NCBI GenBank assembly: GCA_001687465.1
Contig: LVLI01000359.1
Coordinates: 1 to 64,000, forward strand
Length of the DNA stretch: 64,000 nucleotides
From: Halocafeteria seosinensis
Lineage: Eukaryota > Sar > Bigyra > Bicosoecida
Direction of reading: 5' to 3'
In this document: positions 24,362 through 36,100 of the stretch, piece by piece
Numbering within the stretch: the stretch's first letter is position 1
How the letters are laid out: every line of letters starts with the position of its first letter
Notes under the pieces: generated by a model
Databases searched by the model: none
What the model was told of the DNA's origin: nothing
Seen by the model: only the letters and a program-made list of their open reading frames with translations
Position numbers and translations under genes: made by a program

Positions 24362-26157
24362 CTAACGTCTATAGTTATTCACAAGCTCTTTCATATACTC
24401 TTCAGTACAATTCAGTTCCACATCTAGCTGCTCTAAAGAACTCATCAGCCCCTTCGCTTCGTTTAACTCCTGAGTAAAATGTGCCTCGTAATCCCGTTGA
24501 GCACCCTCTTTTTTCTTGAACGAAACCACATTATCTTCCGGTTGATTTCCCTCGGCCCATATGCTGGCATCCAGCTCCTTGCGATGTATCATGTCAGCTA
24601 TTATAGATTGCGCTTGTTCGGCATTCTTACATGCCGTCATTCTGGACACATTGCCCACTGTCACTGTAACGTAAGTCTTCGTCAATTGTCGAATCTGACG
24701 GCGAACAGCTTCTTCTTCTATTTCTTTGCACAAGAACAGCGTCTGGTCATTGATAAGGGAAGTCTGGTTATTCTTTATGGCGCTTGACAACTTTGGAATA
24801 TCCAGCGCTAACGCAGCGGTAACTATCTCGCTGTAGGGTGTTAATTGTTCACTATAAAGGCTCCACGGACCAAGTTCATCCTTTCCATCAATTATCAAAG
24901 CACAAAGCCTAGCTTTCCTTGAACAACGGGACACTATAGCGGATGTCTCTCTGTTTGTGCCTCCAGCAATATCTGCACACTGTGCACAGACAAGTACCAA
25001 ACCTGTTTTGTGAGATGGCACGAAGACACGGTTGTGACACATACTAGATTATAGAATTGTCTGGCACATTTCCACATTCTACCCCTTTCAGCGACATCGC
25101 CAGCGTACTTGAGGTATAGTAGCACCTCGTTGTCATTCATTCCGAGCGACTTCGGAAGGACGTCATGACACATTCTGAAGACAAAATTTTTCAGTACAGT
25201 GAGGACATCACTTTAAAATATGTACAAGAGTAAGGATACTCACCGGCGAGCCATTTCGTAGCCGTGCTGTGGAGATTCAAGTTGCGCAGCCACTCGCAAG
25301 TATGCGGTGTGGACCGGTGTGAGTACACGTCCTGCTTCTATGGCAGCAGGGCAGCTGCGCGAAACAGTGGTTACTACCTGCCCCAACAATGTAGAGAGGG
25401 GAGCTTCCACTTCTCGGGCGTTCCCAGTAAAGCAAGCCAATAAACTTAGAGCGTGTGCTATGCTTCCAACTGCACGACTCATCGAGGAGACATCATTCGT
25501 GGTGAAGCGTACGCGGAGAGAAACAATGGCTTACTTTCAAAAATGCACGAGTCAAAGAAAGGATAATTAGTCTCGTCATTGACATCTATTCCGTTTACAG
25601 TTTGCAGCACATCAAAGCAAATGTTTAAGAGCGTAGTTAGGCCCTTCTTAGAAGTTTGATCCGCGGGTTTCGCTGCCAGTTCTTGCTCATGCAGCTTCCC
25701 AATCAGCTGACATTGTGATAAAGCAGATCTGCGGTAGCGATGTGAATTCACATAACAAAATGCTTTCGTTCTTGGTGCACCCAGATCCAACAACTTACGC
25801 AATAAACATCGATAGCTCCAGGTCCTGCTGGCGATCGAGATTGTTGTAAGCCTCGACACCGTCCGAAAAAAGCACCTCACTATCGACGCCTGAGAGCTCC
25901 TCTACGGCTTCCCTTGTAGACTGGCGTTGATTGGTCGAAGCTTGTGATGCAGTCGATGCAGCCCCGTCGGAAGTCGAAGTCGTCGAAGACGACGTCATTT
26001 GTTGCTTGGCATTCAGATGCTGCGCAAACGCATCCTGCACACTATTCATCCCCGGTGATTCTCGCGGAAACGCCGTATGAAGCCGCCGAAAGAGTTCATC
26101 GGGTGGAGCGCCTTCCTGGAGCTTCCATTTACGGAAAGTTTCCACCAAAGTGTCCAT
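24362..26157 (-). CDS. CSN3: COP9 signalosome subunit 3
   Basis: Five exons, 26157-25799, 25728-25535, 25469-25244, 25174-25045 and 24979-24362, encode 508 residues. Phases agree at every join, and the fourth junction (donor GTATGTGT) restores FYNL|CADI, matching the region before the PCI domain in other CSN3 proteins. The C-terminal winged-helix portion is recognisable: RQIRQLTKTYVTVTV, then a segment ending MIHRKELDASIW and VSFKK, parallel to human CSN3. CSN3 is one of six PCI subunits of the COP9 signalosome, which removes NEDD8 from cullins. Human CSN3 is 423 residues; the extra length is an Ser/Thr/Ala-rich insert near residues 45-80. The first in-frame ATG is 26157; upstream the frame stays open to a GTG only, so a further 5' exon cannot be excluded. 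Confidence 0.82.
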
Positions 26158-26414
26158 ATCTTGCAAGTTTATGCACGTCAAGCCCTTCGTCTCCCGCCCA
26201 AAAACGTGACTTTTCGCTTTCGCTGCTGATCGTTGTGGCACTATTTGGTACTCACAACATTACAAACTGTGTGTTTAGTATGTAAGTAAAGGTGCATTGC
26301 ATTGACCACTACTCAGAAACTTCATGTCATGGGTATCCAGGACCCGACTTTCTTTTCTTTCACTTTCGGATGGAATTGATTGTCCGTCATGCGTAGTCAG
26401 AGTAGTTGGATTGG
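26158..26414. promoter_or_regulatory. Divergent promoter region, CSN3 and SET-MYND gene
   Basis: Only 257 bases separate the two divergent start codons, so regulation may be shared. No specific site is recognised. Confidence 0.45.
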
Positions 26415-28177
26415 ATGGATGACGTCAACTGCATGATGGCTATGGAGGAGGAGGAGGAGAGGGCTGTGCTCCATCCGGCCCAATCCTGGTGTCAGGAGCA
26501 TTTTGGGTTTACAATTGCCTCATTGTCCTCATCTTCAACGAGGGAATTCCGACATCGCGGATGTTTTGCGGACCGTACGTTCGAAGCAGGCGACGTAAGT
26601 GAGCTCATTTCGCTCGCGGTCTTGTTCCAGAAGTTGTGTAATTTGCTTCCCACAGGTGGTCCTGGGATGTCGCCCGGCTGCATTCGTCATTCGTCCACGA
26701 TATTGGAGTGAACGGTGTGCATGGTGTTTCCGTACAGTAGCACCTACAACATACGCGGAAGGGACGGAATCTTCCCATGCAAGCTCGTTAAAGCGGTGTG
26801 GAGGATGCCAGAGTGTACACTACTGTTCCAAGGAATGCCAGCAGTGGGACTGGAAAGCGGGCCACCGTTGTGAGTGTAAGAAACTCTTTCCCCAGCTGAG
26901 ACATAACATGGATGCGCTGTGCGATGGTGAGTCGACGAAAACCGAGAACTCGTGATGCTTAAGGGATCTTGTATGTAAAGTGTCATTTTGTGGTTTGCAG
27001 CAAGCCTCCTGCACCGGGCATATTGTAAAAAATGTTCCACATTCTGGTTTGCTCAGAATAGCCGTGGACCGGAGCTGCCCTACACTACAACGGAGAATGT
27101 CGCGGTCTACCAGCATACTTTTAAAGATGTTAGCCAAATGGAGAGTGACCTGGAGACGACGTCCAAAATCAACAAAGACTTGGCAATGTCGCAACAACAA
27201 CTGGCAAATTTCGTCTCCTCCTTGATAAATGCTGCTGGCTCTGAACTAGCCCAAACACTGAACGCTTTTTCCAGGAATAATTTTGCAATATGGGATCTTC
27301 AAATGAATTCATATGGAGCAGGTTGCTATCCTGTAGCGTCTCTGTTCAATCATTCATGTAGACCGAACTGCATTGCAGTATTCAACACCCCGGGCGACCA
27401 TACGCTTTACCTTCGCACCCTAAAGCCAATCGACCCCGGTGAGGAGTTGGTCTTAAGCTATATTGATGTCGCTCAAACAAAGAAAGAACGACACAAAGAG
27501 CTCTTAACCCAGTATGGGTTTAAGTGCTGCTGTGGGCGATGTGCCGAAGAGCTTCAAAGCAGCGAACCGGATTATACGATAGATAGTCAAAGGCCTACCT
27601 CTTATGCTCAAGAGGAACGCACTTCCATAGAAAGAGCATGGAAGCTTCTGGAAGAAGCAAACGGATTGGTCGATACAGACTCCCCTGAACCTGCCCTAAT
27701 GGCAAAGCGGGTCAAACTAGAAGAGAACGCTTTGACGTTGCTTGAACGCTATCTACATCATTGTCATCCAAGAGTTATCTCCACAAGAAAATTGCTCTGG
27801 AATGATTATACTGTGATAGGTGAGCTTGCTAAAGCGCGTGCGCAATGCGAAGCACTGGCAACAGCGTACCAGGAATTGTACAATGCTGGTCATCCTCTCG
27901 TTGGTCGAGAGTTACAGAAATGCAGTGAACTCGCGAGGAACATGAGCCAGTAAGTCACTCGGTAGGGATACGGATAGCTCCATCGTAACCTCTGCTTAAC
28001 GTATCCAATTTGCAGAGAAGAGGACGAGCAAAAGTGCCGCGACGCTGCGAAGAAAGTTTTCAGAGTATGTCTTGGGCTAAACCATTTTGCCTTAACAGAA
28101 GATTACCATGAAATTCCTCTTGGAGTAGGGTGAGGATAATGTGATCTCTCATTTGACAGGCTATCAGCGAAGAGTGA
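26415..28177 (+). CDS. SMYD-type SET-MYND lysine methyltransferase
   Basis: Exons 26415-26594, 26656-26926, 27001-27949 and 28016 onward. The split SET domain starts in exon 1 (RGCFADRTFEAGD|VVLGCRPAAFV). A MYND zinc finger follows in exon 2: CAWC, CGGC, YCSKECQ, H and CEC. The SET core is in exon 3: AGCYPVASLFNHSCRPNC (the NHSCxPN motif) and GEELVLSYID, then the post-SET cysteines CCCGRC and a helical C-terminal half. This is the SMYD layout; family members methylate histones or other proteins. The last part is ambiguous. Exon 4 can read to TGA at 28133 (505 residues), or splice at GTATGT 28065 to an acceptor at 28159 and end at TGA 28177 (488 residues). Both preserve frame. Start: first ATG at 26415. 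Confidence 0.87.
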
Positions 28178-28904
28178 GTTGTGGATGAATGAAGTTTCGC
28201 CGGTTATCGCTCGGTCAGCTTCTACATGGTTTTATCGGCTCCACCGAGCCTCCACGCGACAATGAATACTCAGAATACCTGACGTGAAATATCATGTGGC
28301 AACCTTGCAATAAGAAGTGACGACCTAACTTCTTTGCCATGGCCACTTTAGAGATAGGCAGCAGATGGACGACGTCCTTGTGGAAAACGTGCTTTACGTT
28401 ACTTGATGTCCCGCGAGCTATTACTGTCTTCATCCCAAGTCGAAACGACTTGCAAGTTGTACCACACCCATTTTTCAGCCCGTTCTTCCACCGGGTCTGG
28501 TTACTGTTGATCCATTACCAAAGTTCAATACGACAGCGTTGAGAGTTCCGTTTTACCATAAACCAACCCGCACTTGCGGACTTGGGAGTAAAGTATGGCA
28601 TTACAATGACGGACGAATCGACTACATTTGGCATTCGTACTCCTTGTCCACTTTTTCTTGGTTGAGTCTTGTGCAATCACACACACTCTTGTTCCAGCAA
28701 TGTAACTTCGGGGAGTTCGAAGCGGAAGTTCCTCTGAAGTTACAGTCAGCCAAACCCTTAACTAGTTACTCGTAAACACTTCGCTTTGACAGTCTTTGTT
28801 TGTTTTGAACTGGAATAGATGCATTACAGTACAATGGATGGATGACCCTGCTTGCGAACGCAAACCCATCGTATAAGGCTCTCTGGTCAGACGGTTGAGG
28901 AAGT
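28178..28904. other. Intergenic, no gene recognised
   Basis: About 730 bases between two plus-strand genes. Short open frames exist on both strands (for example a minus-strand ATG frame 28433-28215), but none shows a family motif or splice-consistent extension that I can support. It should contain the downstream gene's promoter. Confidence 0.45.
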
Positions 28905-30131
28905 ATGGATCCAGAACAGGTCGCCAGGACAAATGGAGCGACTTCGAAGCTCTCGGAGGAGGATGCTTTCTACGTGTCCCGCTGCGAAGAACTGAGGCAA
29001 ACTAGCACCCATAAGGGACTCATCCCCGGACAGAGTAATTTCCTCGTGGCTGCACTCATAACATACAGTGAGCAAGAGTCGGCGGAGAGCGCCAACAAGG
29101 ACGAGGAATCCAAGGCTAAACAAGCCAAGAAATACGTCTATGGGTTGAATGCTGAGCCATGTTCCATTGGAGGGAGTATATGCGCCGAGCGAAGCTGTAT
29201 CGTGCAGCTCCAAATGATACCGGTGGCTAAAATTCACAGCATCTACATCACCACGAGCACGGAACTGGAAGTCACTCCAGGTACGTGTCCTCCCCACAAA
29301 GGTCGAAGTTCAGGGGTGCTCATTTTGGATTTCCGTGGGCTTGCGTGCAGGCCCTCTTTGTAGGGAATGGCTCTCAGAAATATGTGCACCCGATACGCCA
29401 ATTGTACTCTTCACGCGAACATCCTGCACCAGCATTCCAATACAGGTATGTATTTCAAAGAGTCTGCTTCCTCTGAGGATGCTCTGACCTCGAATGACAC
29501 GTGAGTACAGGAATTGTACCCTTACCAGAATTTGTATTCTGGTATGGTTGCTTCCGAAGCAGCGAGAGTGGCGAGACTCCTCGGACCAGCAGCAGTTTCC
29601 TTCCTGAAGGAGCAGCAAGTTCGCGAAATACTGACGGACGACTGTAAACATTTAGCCAAATCCGTCGTCAGTGCATACGAAAACGCATGTAAACTTGCCA
29701 ACGAATTTGAACAGGGGGATGACTATCACCCTTTGCAGTACGCAGCGGCAGTTGTGTTTGAGAAGGGTGAAGTGGAGGTTGCAAAACAAAGCACTTGCGT
29801 GGAATATGGGTGTACTATTGATGCCTTCAGCAAGCTTGTGAAAGACATAGAAAAGCACTCAAAGAACGATTCGTCACCCGTCGTAGTACTACAAGTAGAC
29901 CAGTTCGGAATTTGCCAACCCCCGCCGGCGAAAACAAGAAGTTATTTGGTTGAGTTCGGAAACCAACATGCCCTTGCCCTGTTCCATTACCCACATGAAG
30001 GCGCACAAAGCGGAACCAGTCGACTGCTGTGGGAATCGACTAGGTCAGACACGCTAGGATGCATCACTCGATCATTTGAAAGCCTCTTGCCTACTCTATG
30101 TGAAATCCCTTTCAGCAATGCTGCTCAATGA
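28905..30131 (+). CDS. Two-domain cytidine-deaminase-like protein with altered zinc motif
   Basis: Three exons, 28905-29280, 29351-29445 and 29511-30131, encode 363 residues. The first domain has the cytidine deaminase core: NAEPCSIGGSICAERSCIV (the CAE motif with zinc Cys and catalytic Glu), and after the first intron the second motif. There the classic PCxxC reads P-G-P-L-C-R-E-W, so one of three zinc cysteines is Gly. The C-terminal half looks like a second deaminase fold: a QYAAAVVFEKG strand, CVEYGCTIDAF at the CAE position and GICQPPPAKTR at the PCxxC position, but neither motif is complete. Cytidine deaminases make uridine in pyrimidine salvage. Two-domain forms with one degenerate half occur in plants and other lineages. 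Activity here is doubtful unless the half-sites compensate. The stop codon lies 3 bases from that of the convergent USP gene. Confidence 0.75.
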
Positions 30132-30134
30132 TAT

Positions 30135-33100
30135 TCAGCGCTGCCCCGGGTCTTGGTCATTGGAAGGATCAGGATTGAAATCTATGAGCTCTGTACCCGA
30201 ATTATCGTCCAGCTGCCGCTGCAACGCCCGCGCGAATTCGCTATCGCTGCGTTCCAGTCTGTTGTCCTCCTCTTCATCTTCGGGTCCACCGGGAGGGGTG
30301 TGCCCTTCCGGGCTGGCCTTCGCATTAGTACTGCTTTGATCTGAGTCCGAATAGTCATTAGGTTCGACTTCCAAACGACCAACAGGCTTGCGCTGAACGC
30401 GGTCGGTAGTATCTGATTTATTCATTTCATCGTCACTTTCCGTATCTGGAGGAATGACTTCATCCGTTTTCTCATCCTTCAACAATTCATATCTCCAGCT
30501 AAAACGGAACCCACCCCAAGGGCTTTCTGGATCCTTTTTAACTACCGGGTGGAGATAGCGTACTTGGCGGTACCCAAGCATAATCTCTATGGGATGGTCC
30601 TCTGGCATGTCGAAATTAAGTCCTTCGCTTTTTGTCTTTTCAATATACAACCTAAACGTCATGGATTGTCGCTTGTCATTGACAACCTTGAACGCCATTC
30701 GGTCGGTTCCCTCAGGGTCCGTCCATGCATGTGATGTACATGTAACCTCGGTGTTATAGCTATGACTTACTACCTCTCCGTCCAGCCGATAGAGGTAGAA
30801 CTCTAAATTAGGTGTTTCCGCCAGCGCTGGTCTGTGTCTACCGACCTCGAGATCACATTTATCTCGGATGGCAATCAACTTCCGCAGTTTATCTATACCG
30901 TCTAGCACTTGGTTCCTATCTGGCTGCACGGTAGCTGTCAGCCCTTCGCAATATCGGAAAAGCCATGGATAAAACCAATCAGCCCAGCATGTGTAGCGGC
31001 GTTTCTTGGCTAAATGCGACGGGGAGGGAATGCTCCAGATGTACGCGCGCACACACTCCAGCTTTTCCATTATTAACAGGAGCCTTGATAGACAGCAATA
31101 GGTCCAACGAGCAGAAGAATACCGGCGGTTGTACATGCTGGCCAAAAGACCGCGACCGACGCCACTCAGCAGTATCGTCTTACTAGCCATTGCTTGTGAT
31201 GTATCGTTGGCGAGCAGCAGATCACGACAGCCCACATTAATTGACATCAGACCATGCCCTACCAGATGCTCTCTCTGCATTGCAACATGTGGGTCACCGA
31301 GTATCATCGCCACGCGCTTTGACTGAAGCGAATCTTCCATTTCTAGAAGGCCATCTACAACGTCAAAGTGCAAGTCCACCGTGTAATACTGGGCAGAAAA
31401 CATCAGCTCGTGGCTAACGGCTTGGCACGCAATGTTAGTAAAGTTTGGGTTTTCCCAACACAGATATTGCAGCATCAATGTCGTCGATTCCGTTTCAGCG
31501 CTGCTCTTCAAAGCCTTTTCGAAGAAGGATGAGCACGTCAAAAGGGTACAAACCATCATAGCGAGTGGCGGGAAGGGTGCATCGTTAAGAGCTGAAGGGT
31601 CCAGCTTTCCTTCGTATGCGAGATTGAGCAGATGCTCGTCAAGGTGGGCTTCAAGCGACTCCGATAAAGCAGTTGGTGGTTCACCGGGCGCACGCGAATA
31701 GGAATTCCGGAGGACCCGCGCTGCCGCAGCCGCTGCGCCAGTACCTTCTCGGACACACCCCGGGAGCCGTACACTCCTAACGAGCAACGAAACGGTCTGA
31801 AGCATTTTCGTCCATAGCGGAGTATGCATTTTCTCCTTCTTCCGCGTGCTATGATTCTCAGCACGAATATATTTAAAAGGCGATTGTGAATCCATGAACG
31901 CATCTATAAGCATTTCCACACAACCAAAACTAAGCAGAAAGCGACGTACAAATGGTTGCTCTGCCGCTGCTTCAGCTAAAACTTCAAAATATTGCTCGAA
32001 TCGGTACACGCTCGATACAGCAGTCTCCAAGTTAAGCAAGTAGCCGTGCAGAAACTGCCCTACCGTAGACTGAAACATGTCTTGTTTCTCTGCAGGCACG
32101 CACCTGCCGGAATTTTCACCACGATACGCCAAAACAGTTCGTGAATCTCTCTCCAGGGTCGTCTGCTCCTCTCTGCAGCACAAAACAGTGTTCAGGCATA
32201 CCACAATCAAACGGCTAGTCTCTCGCCGTATGTCACCGTCTGCACATTCAAATAACACCTTGCTGTATGACGAAGGAGAGGAGTACATGCACCGCAGAAG
32301 CTGCTTTGCTGCAACTTCACTTTGACAAACAATATTGCGCATAGCCTTGTTGATATCTGGAAACGTGTTGTGCTCTGCCGCATGAGCAAGAGTGTCCAGA
32401 GCGAAAGGTACGTAGACCTCGGCCAGTTGGGAGATACTATCCCTATACTCGGCGACAGCCGACTCTGAGTCAAGAAGCTTCTCAAAGTTCCGAAACGTCA
32501 TCGACATGAAATCGAAGAATTCTCTGGAGTAGATGGACTGATCGATTAAAAACCGAACATTGTCATCAAAAACATCCTTAAGGATCCTTGGAGGGAGTAA
32601 TGACCGCCATAAACCTGGTCTAGTTGTAGTATGCCCTGGGATCTTGTCTCGGCTCCGACAAACAGTAAACTCGTCCTCCACTCGCTGCTCTGGAGCTGCT
32701 GTAGTCTTTAGAGCTTGGGAAAGCCATCGCAGTTTCGTAGAGAACTCATCATCTATAACCGTAAACGATTGCTCTTGGCTCGTTCTACTCTTCTCTTCCG
32801 TGTCACTGTTGACCAAAGGAGGGGTTTGCGGTGCTTCAGTAATGACCTCGGGAGGCGTATACTCGTAGCCACGTAGAGCACCCTCCAATTTCATAGCGTC
32901 TACACTTCCTTCTTGTGGGATTACTTTGTCATAAACCAACAGATACGCGTTTCTGCTGGAATCAGACATCATTGAGTCGGTGGCCCAAGACGTGGACAGA
33001 TACATGCTGTCACTAGACCCCCCAAAAGTTTCTTCTTCCAACTTGGACGGGTCGAAAGGACGGATTATACTATCATTAAATTCATACCAGTTTCCATTCA

Positions 33101-36100
33101 CCCTGTCACGAATGAAGCTATAGTAGTGACCGGCACCAGCGGTGCCTACATGGCATACCACACCAGCTAAGCGGTATTCATAGTGTGCTTGCTCTTGCGA
33201 TCCCGCATCCTTCTCACACCCTTGTTTCGTGTAGGGCCAAAGAGAGAGAGAGTCCGGAAACTCAAACCGGGAATTGACCTTATCTACCTGAAACGTTTCC
33301 AGGTTGAATTCGAAGCGCTTACAGTGGAGAACGAGATTGGCGGGTAGCCTGCCAAGCCGTGACCTGCGGGTAATTGTCATCCGCCTGTCTTCCGGCTCGT
33401 AATGGTAATCCTCAATGGTTTCACCTTGAATCAAACTTTCCAATGCCTCTTCGACATTCTTGTGATTCTTAACGGTCAAAGTCAGATGATGGAATGGCTC
33501 CTGGCGCTCAGAAAGAATCCGTCCGTTTGACGGATCCACAATTTGAGTGATCGTGGAACCCGTGAGATACCGCTTGACTAGCCCTTCTTGCCTCGTTCCT
33601 TGCACAACGTTGTCCACCATATCCATGAAAAAGGTCACAAATTCCTCAGCATCTTGTTGCTGCAGAACATTTACAGGCTCTCCCAAAGGGCGAAATGCAC
33701 TACAGAATGGACGAGGATTATAGTCTTGTCGATCGCTCAGGCATAGGAAACCAAACAAACGCTGTAGCTGAAACAGCATGCTCTCCTGTGGTGCTTCTCT
33801 CGCAGCTTTCGTCAAACTTTTATCATCTTCGTCGACGTCATCTCGGTATTCATCTTCTACTTCGACTGAGGCTGGTGCATCCAGCACGCCATAACGGAAA
33901 CGAGGTATCATAAACAGCTGCTGCAGCATTGAGTTCATATAGCAAGTGCATCCTAGATTTTTCAACCCGACGTATCCACAAGTACTGCGCTGAGCTGAAG
34001 AAGGGGTGTACCTGAAAGAGTTAACCTTGGAGCTACTATTTAAGATTGGTATTAACGTTTTCGCAACAGTCCCGGCTCTACCCGGCTCCATTGTACAAAT
34101 TGTCGTAAGAACATCAAATGCGACAGTGCGAGACTTAGATCGGCTACACATTGGTAGCTTCGCTTGCTGGGATTCGTCAAGATCCTCGAGCGCATGGGGA
34201 ACGAAGAACAAGCACCTGCTAAGGAGTAGTGATAACAATTCACCACATCCATCATAGTCCCTCCACGATTCTCGAATAACCTCAGGCATGTTGCAAAACA
34301 TGACATTTAGCAGCTCAAGGACACCGATCAATACGCAGTCCTCATCGACTTCTCCGTCCACTTCGCGCGCCTTCTGACCAGTGGGTATCTGCTTCCAGTC
34401 AAACGCATATTCTCCCAAGACAGCCCGAGTCCCATCCTCAGTTTCTGAAGATGCAATGCGCTTCTCTACAGGTTCGTGCCGCCGCAGCCACTCAACAAGA
34501 GTATAGGCAAGACGATTTTCCCGAAATTGCTGGAGCAGAGTTGAGGATTGGCGGCACACTGAATCTCGGAGTAAAAGATTCAGTAAGCCAAAAAACTGCC
34601 GACTACACTGAGCAACTGATACTGGTGTTTCTGTATATCTCCCAAAAATGTCATAAACAACGGGATCAGCCATTAAGCTGGACTCCCCTAATAGTACCGT
34701 AACTCTCTCCAATAGAATACGAGCTGTTAAATCACCCACATCGGCATGACTGTGTCTGTCTATATGGTGGCACAAATGATAGACAGCATTGGCAGTCTCT
34801 GTTCGTATAGCATCCGAGAAAGGACACAGTAAGAGGCGAAGCAGCATATCCGTAAAAGAGCTATGCTCAAGCCCATTGACATCAGTAAGCTCATCCACAA
34901 ACGCTGGTCGCTCTAAACAGAGCGTCAGCCAAATAGTGAGGGATTGGGTCATTAAAGCAACATCGTAAATGTTGCCATTCTTACAAATCCCATCGATCAG
35001 AGTTCTTATTTTACAACTGAGCTTCTGCAAAATACTTCCGGTAAGTATTTGATTCCGAATTCCATTTGCCTTGAACTCCTCAAGTAGATCGTTTTCTGAA
35101 GAATGAGAGGCACACACATAACATGCATTTGCAGTTTCTTTCTTCTCTTCCATTTTTGTGTCAGAGGTCGCTACGTGGTCGACAGGATCTAAGCTCAGGT
35201 CTGGGCCACTCTCTGCTACAGAGGGGGCAGCCGGAGTGGCTGCTGGGGGATCATCCGCTCCGGCTGTGTACGCTGTATTGCCCTTTTCACCACTCGTTCC
35301 CTCTCCAGCTTTGTTATTGCCTTCGGTGTTGCTGTTCATCGAAAGTATGTCTTCCTTGAACGCGCTCATGCCAGTAAATGACATGAGAGACGAGTATGGG
35401 ACCGAGGAGGTAGTCATAGCAGCCCCTATAACGAAGAATCTAATTACACGTAGCAAAGCACATAGGCAAAATCTACGGATCCCAACCATGACATCATTTT
35501 CATCAGCAGAACTTTCCCAGATTGAACCAACTTGCCATTCATTTACAATTTCCAGAACATGGGAAAATCCGCCACACTGAGCAAAGTTTATTCTCCATTT
35601 GCGCGTGAACTCCACTCCGCTGTTTTCTTCATCTGCAGATCCGTCCATTTCTTGATCTGCATTGGCAGTTGACGATGGTGCGGTTTCTTCATCGAGTTTC
35701 TGGACAGAGCATCCTGAGGAACTCATATTGTTGACCTCATTAACAAGTCTCCCCACATTATCGTCGAGGTAACCATCGACAATTTGTAAAGTGTAAAGAA
35801 GTTTACAGCTATTGGCTTGGTCTGTCGGAAGCAACTCGGACCATTTGACCTTTGACGCATCGTTCTTCACTGTTTCTAGACCCTTCAGTATAGTCGGATT
35901 GCTTGGGAGGCGTTGAAGCAACTCCCACGCTTTAATCGAGACGCTATGTGGGGCAGATAATGCATCGAATAAGGTATCAAAGTAGTCGGGATTCATCGTA
36001 AGTACGAGTCGCGGGTTGCTTCTAATTGTATCGTCGTCAAAGTCTTCCGCTTCTGCCAAATCTTCATTCGAAGATTGCGAGAGGGTGTCCATTTCCAAGT

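Noticed and set aside
24980-25044. A 23-base intron starting GTTTGG in CSN3
   Set aside because: Too short to splice. A 65-base intron with donor GTATGTGT gives a frame-consistent join that matches other CSN3 proteins.
28215-28433. Minus-strand short ATG frame in the gap after the SET-MYND gene
   Set aside because: No family motif, and no splice-consistent extension; treated as chance.
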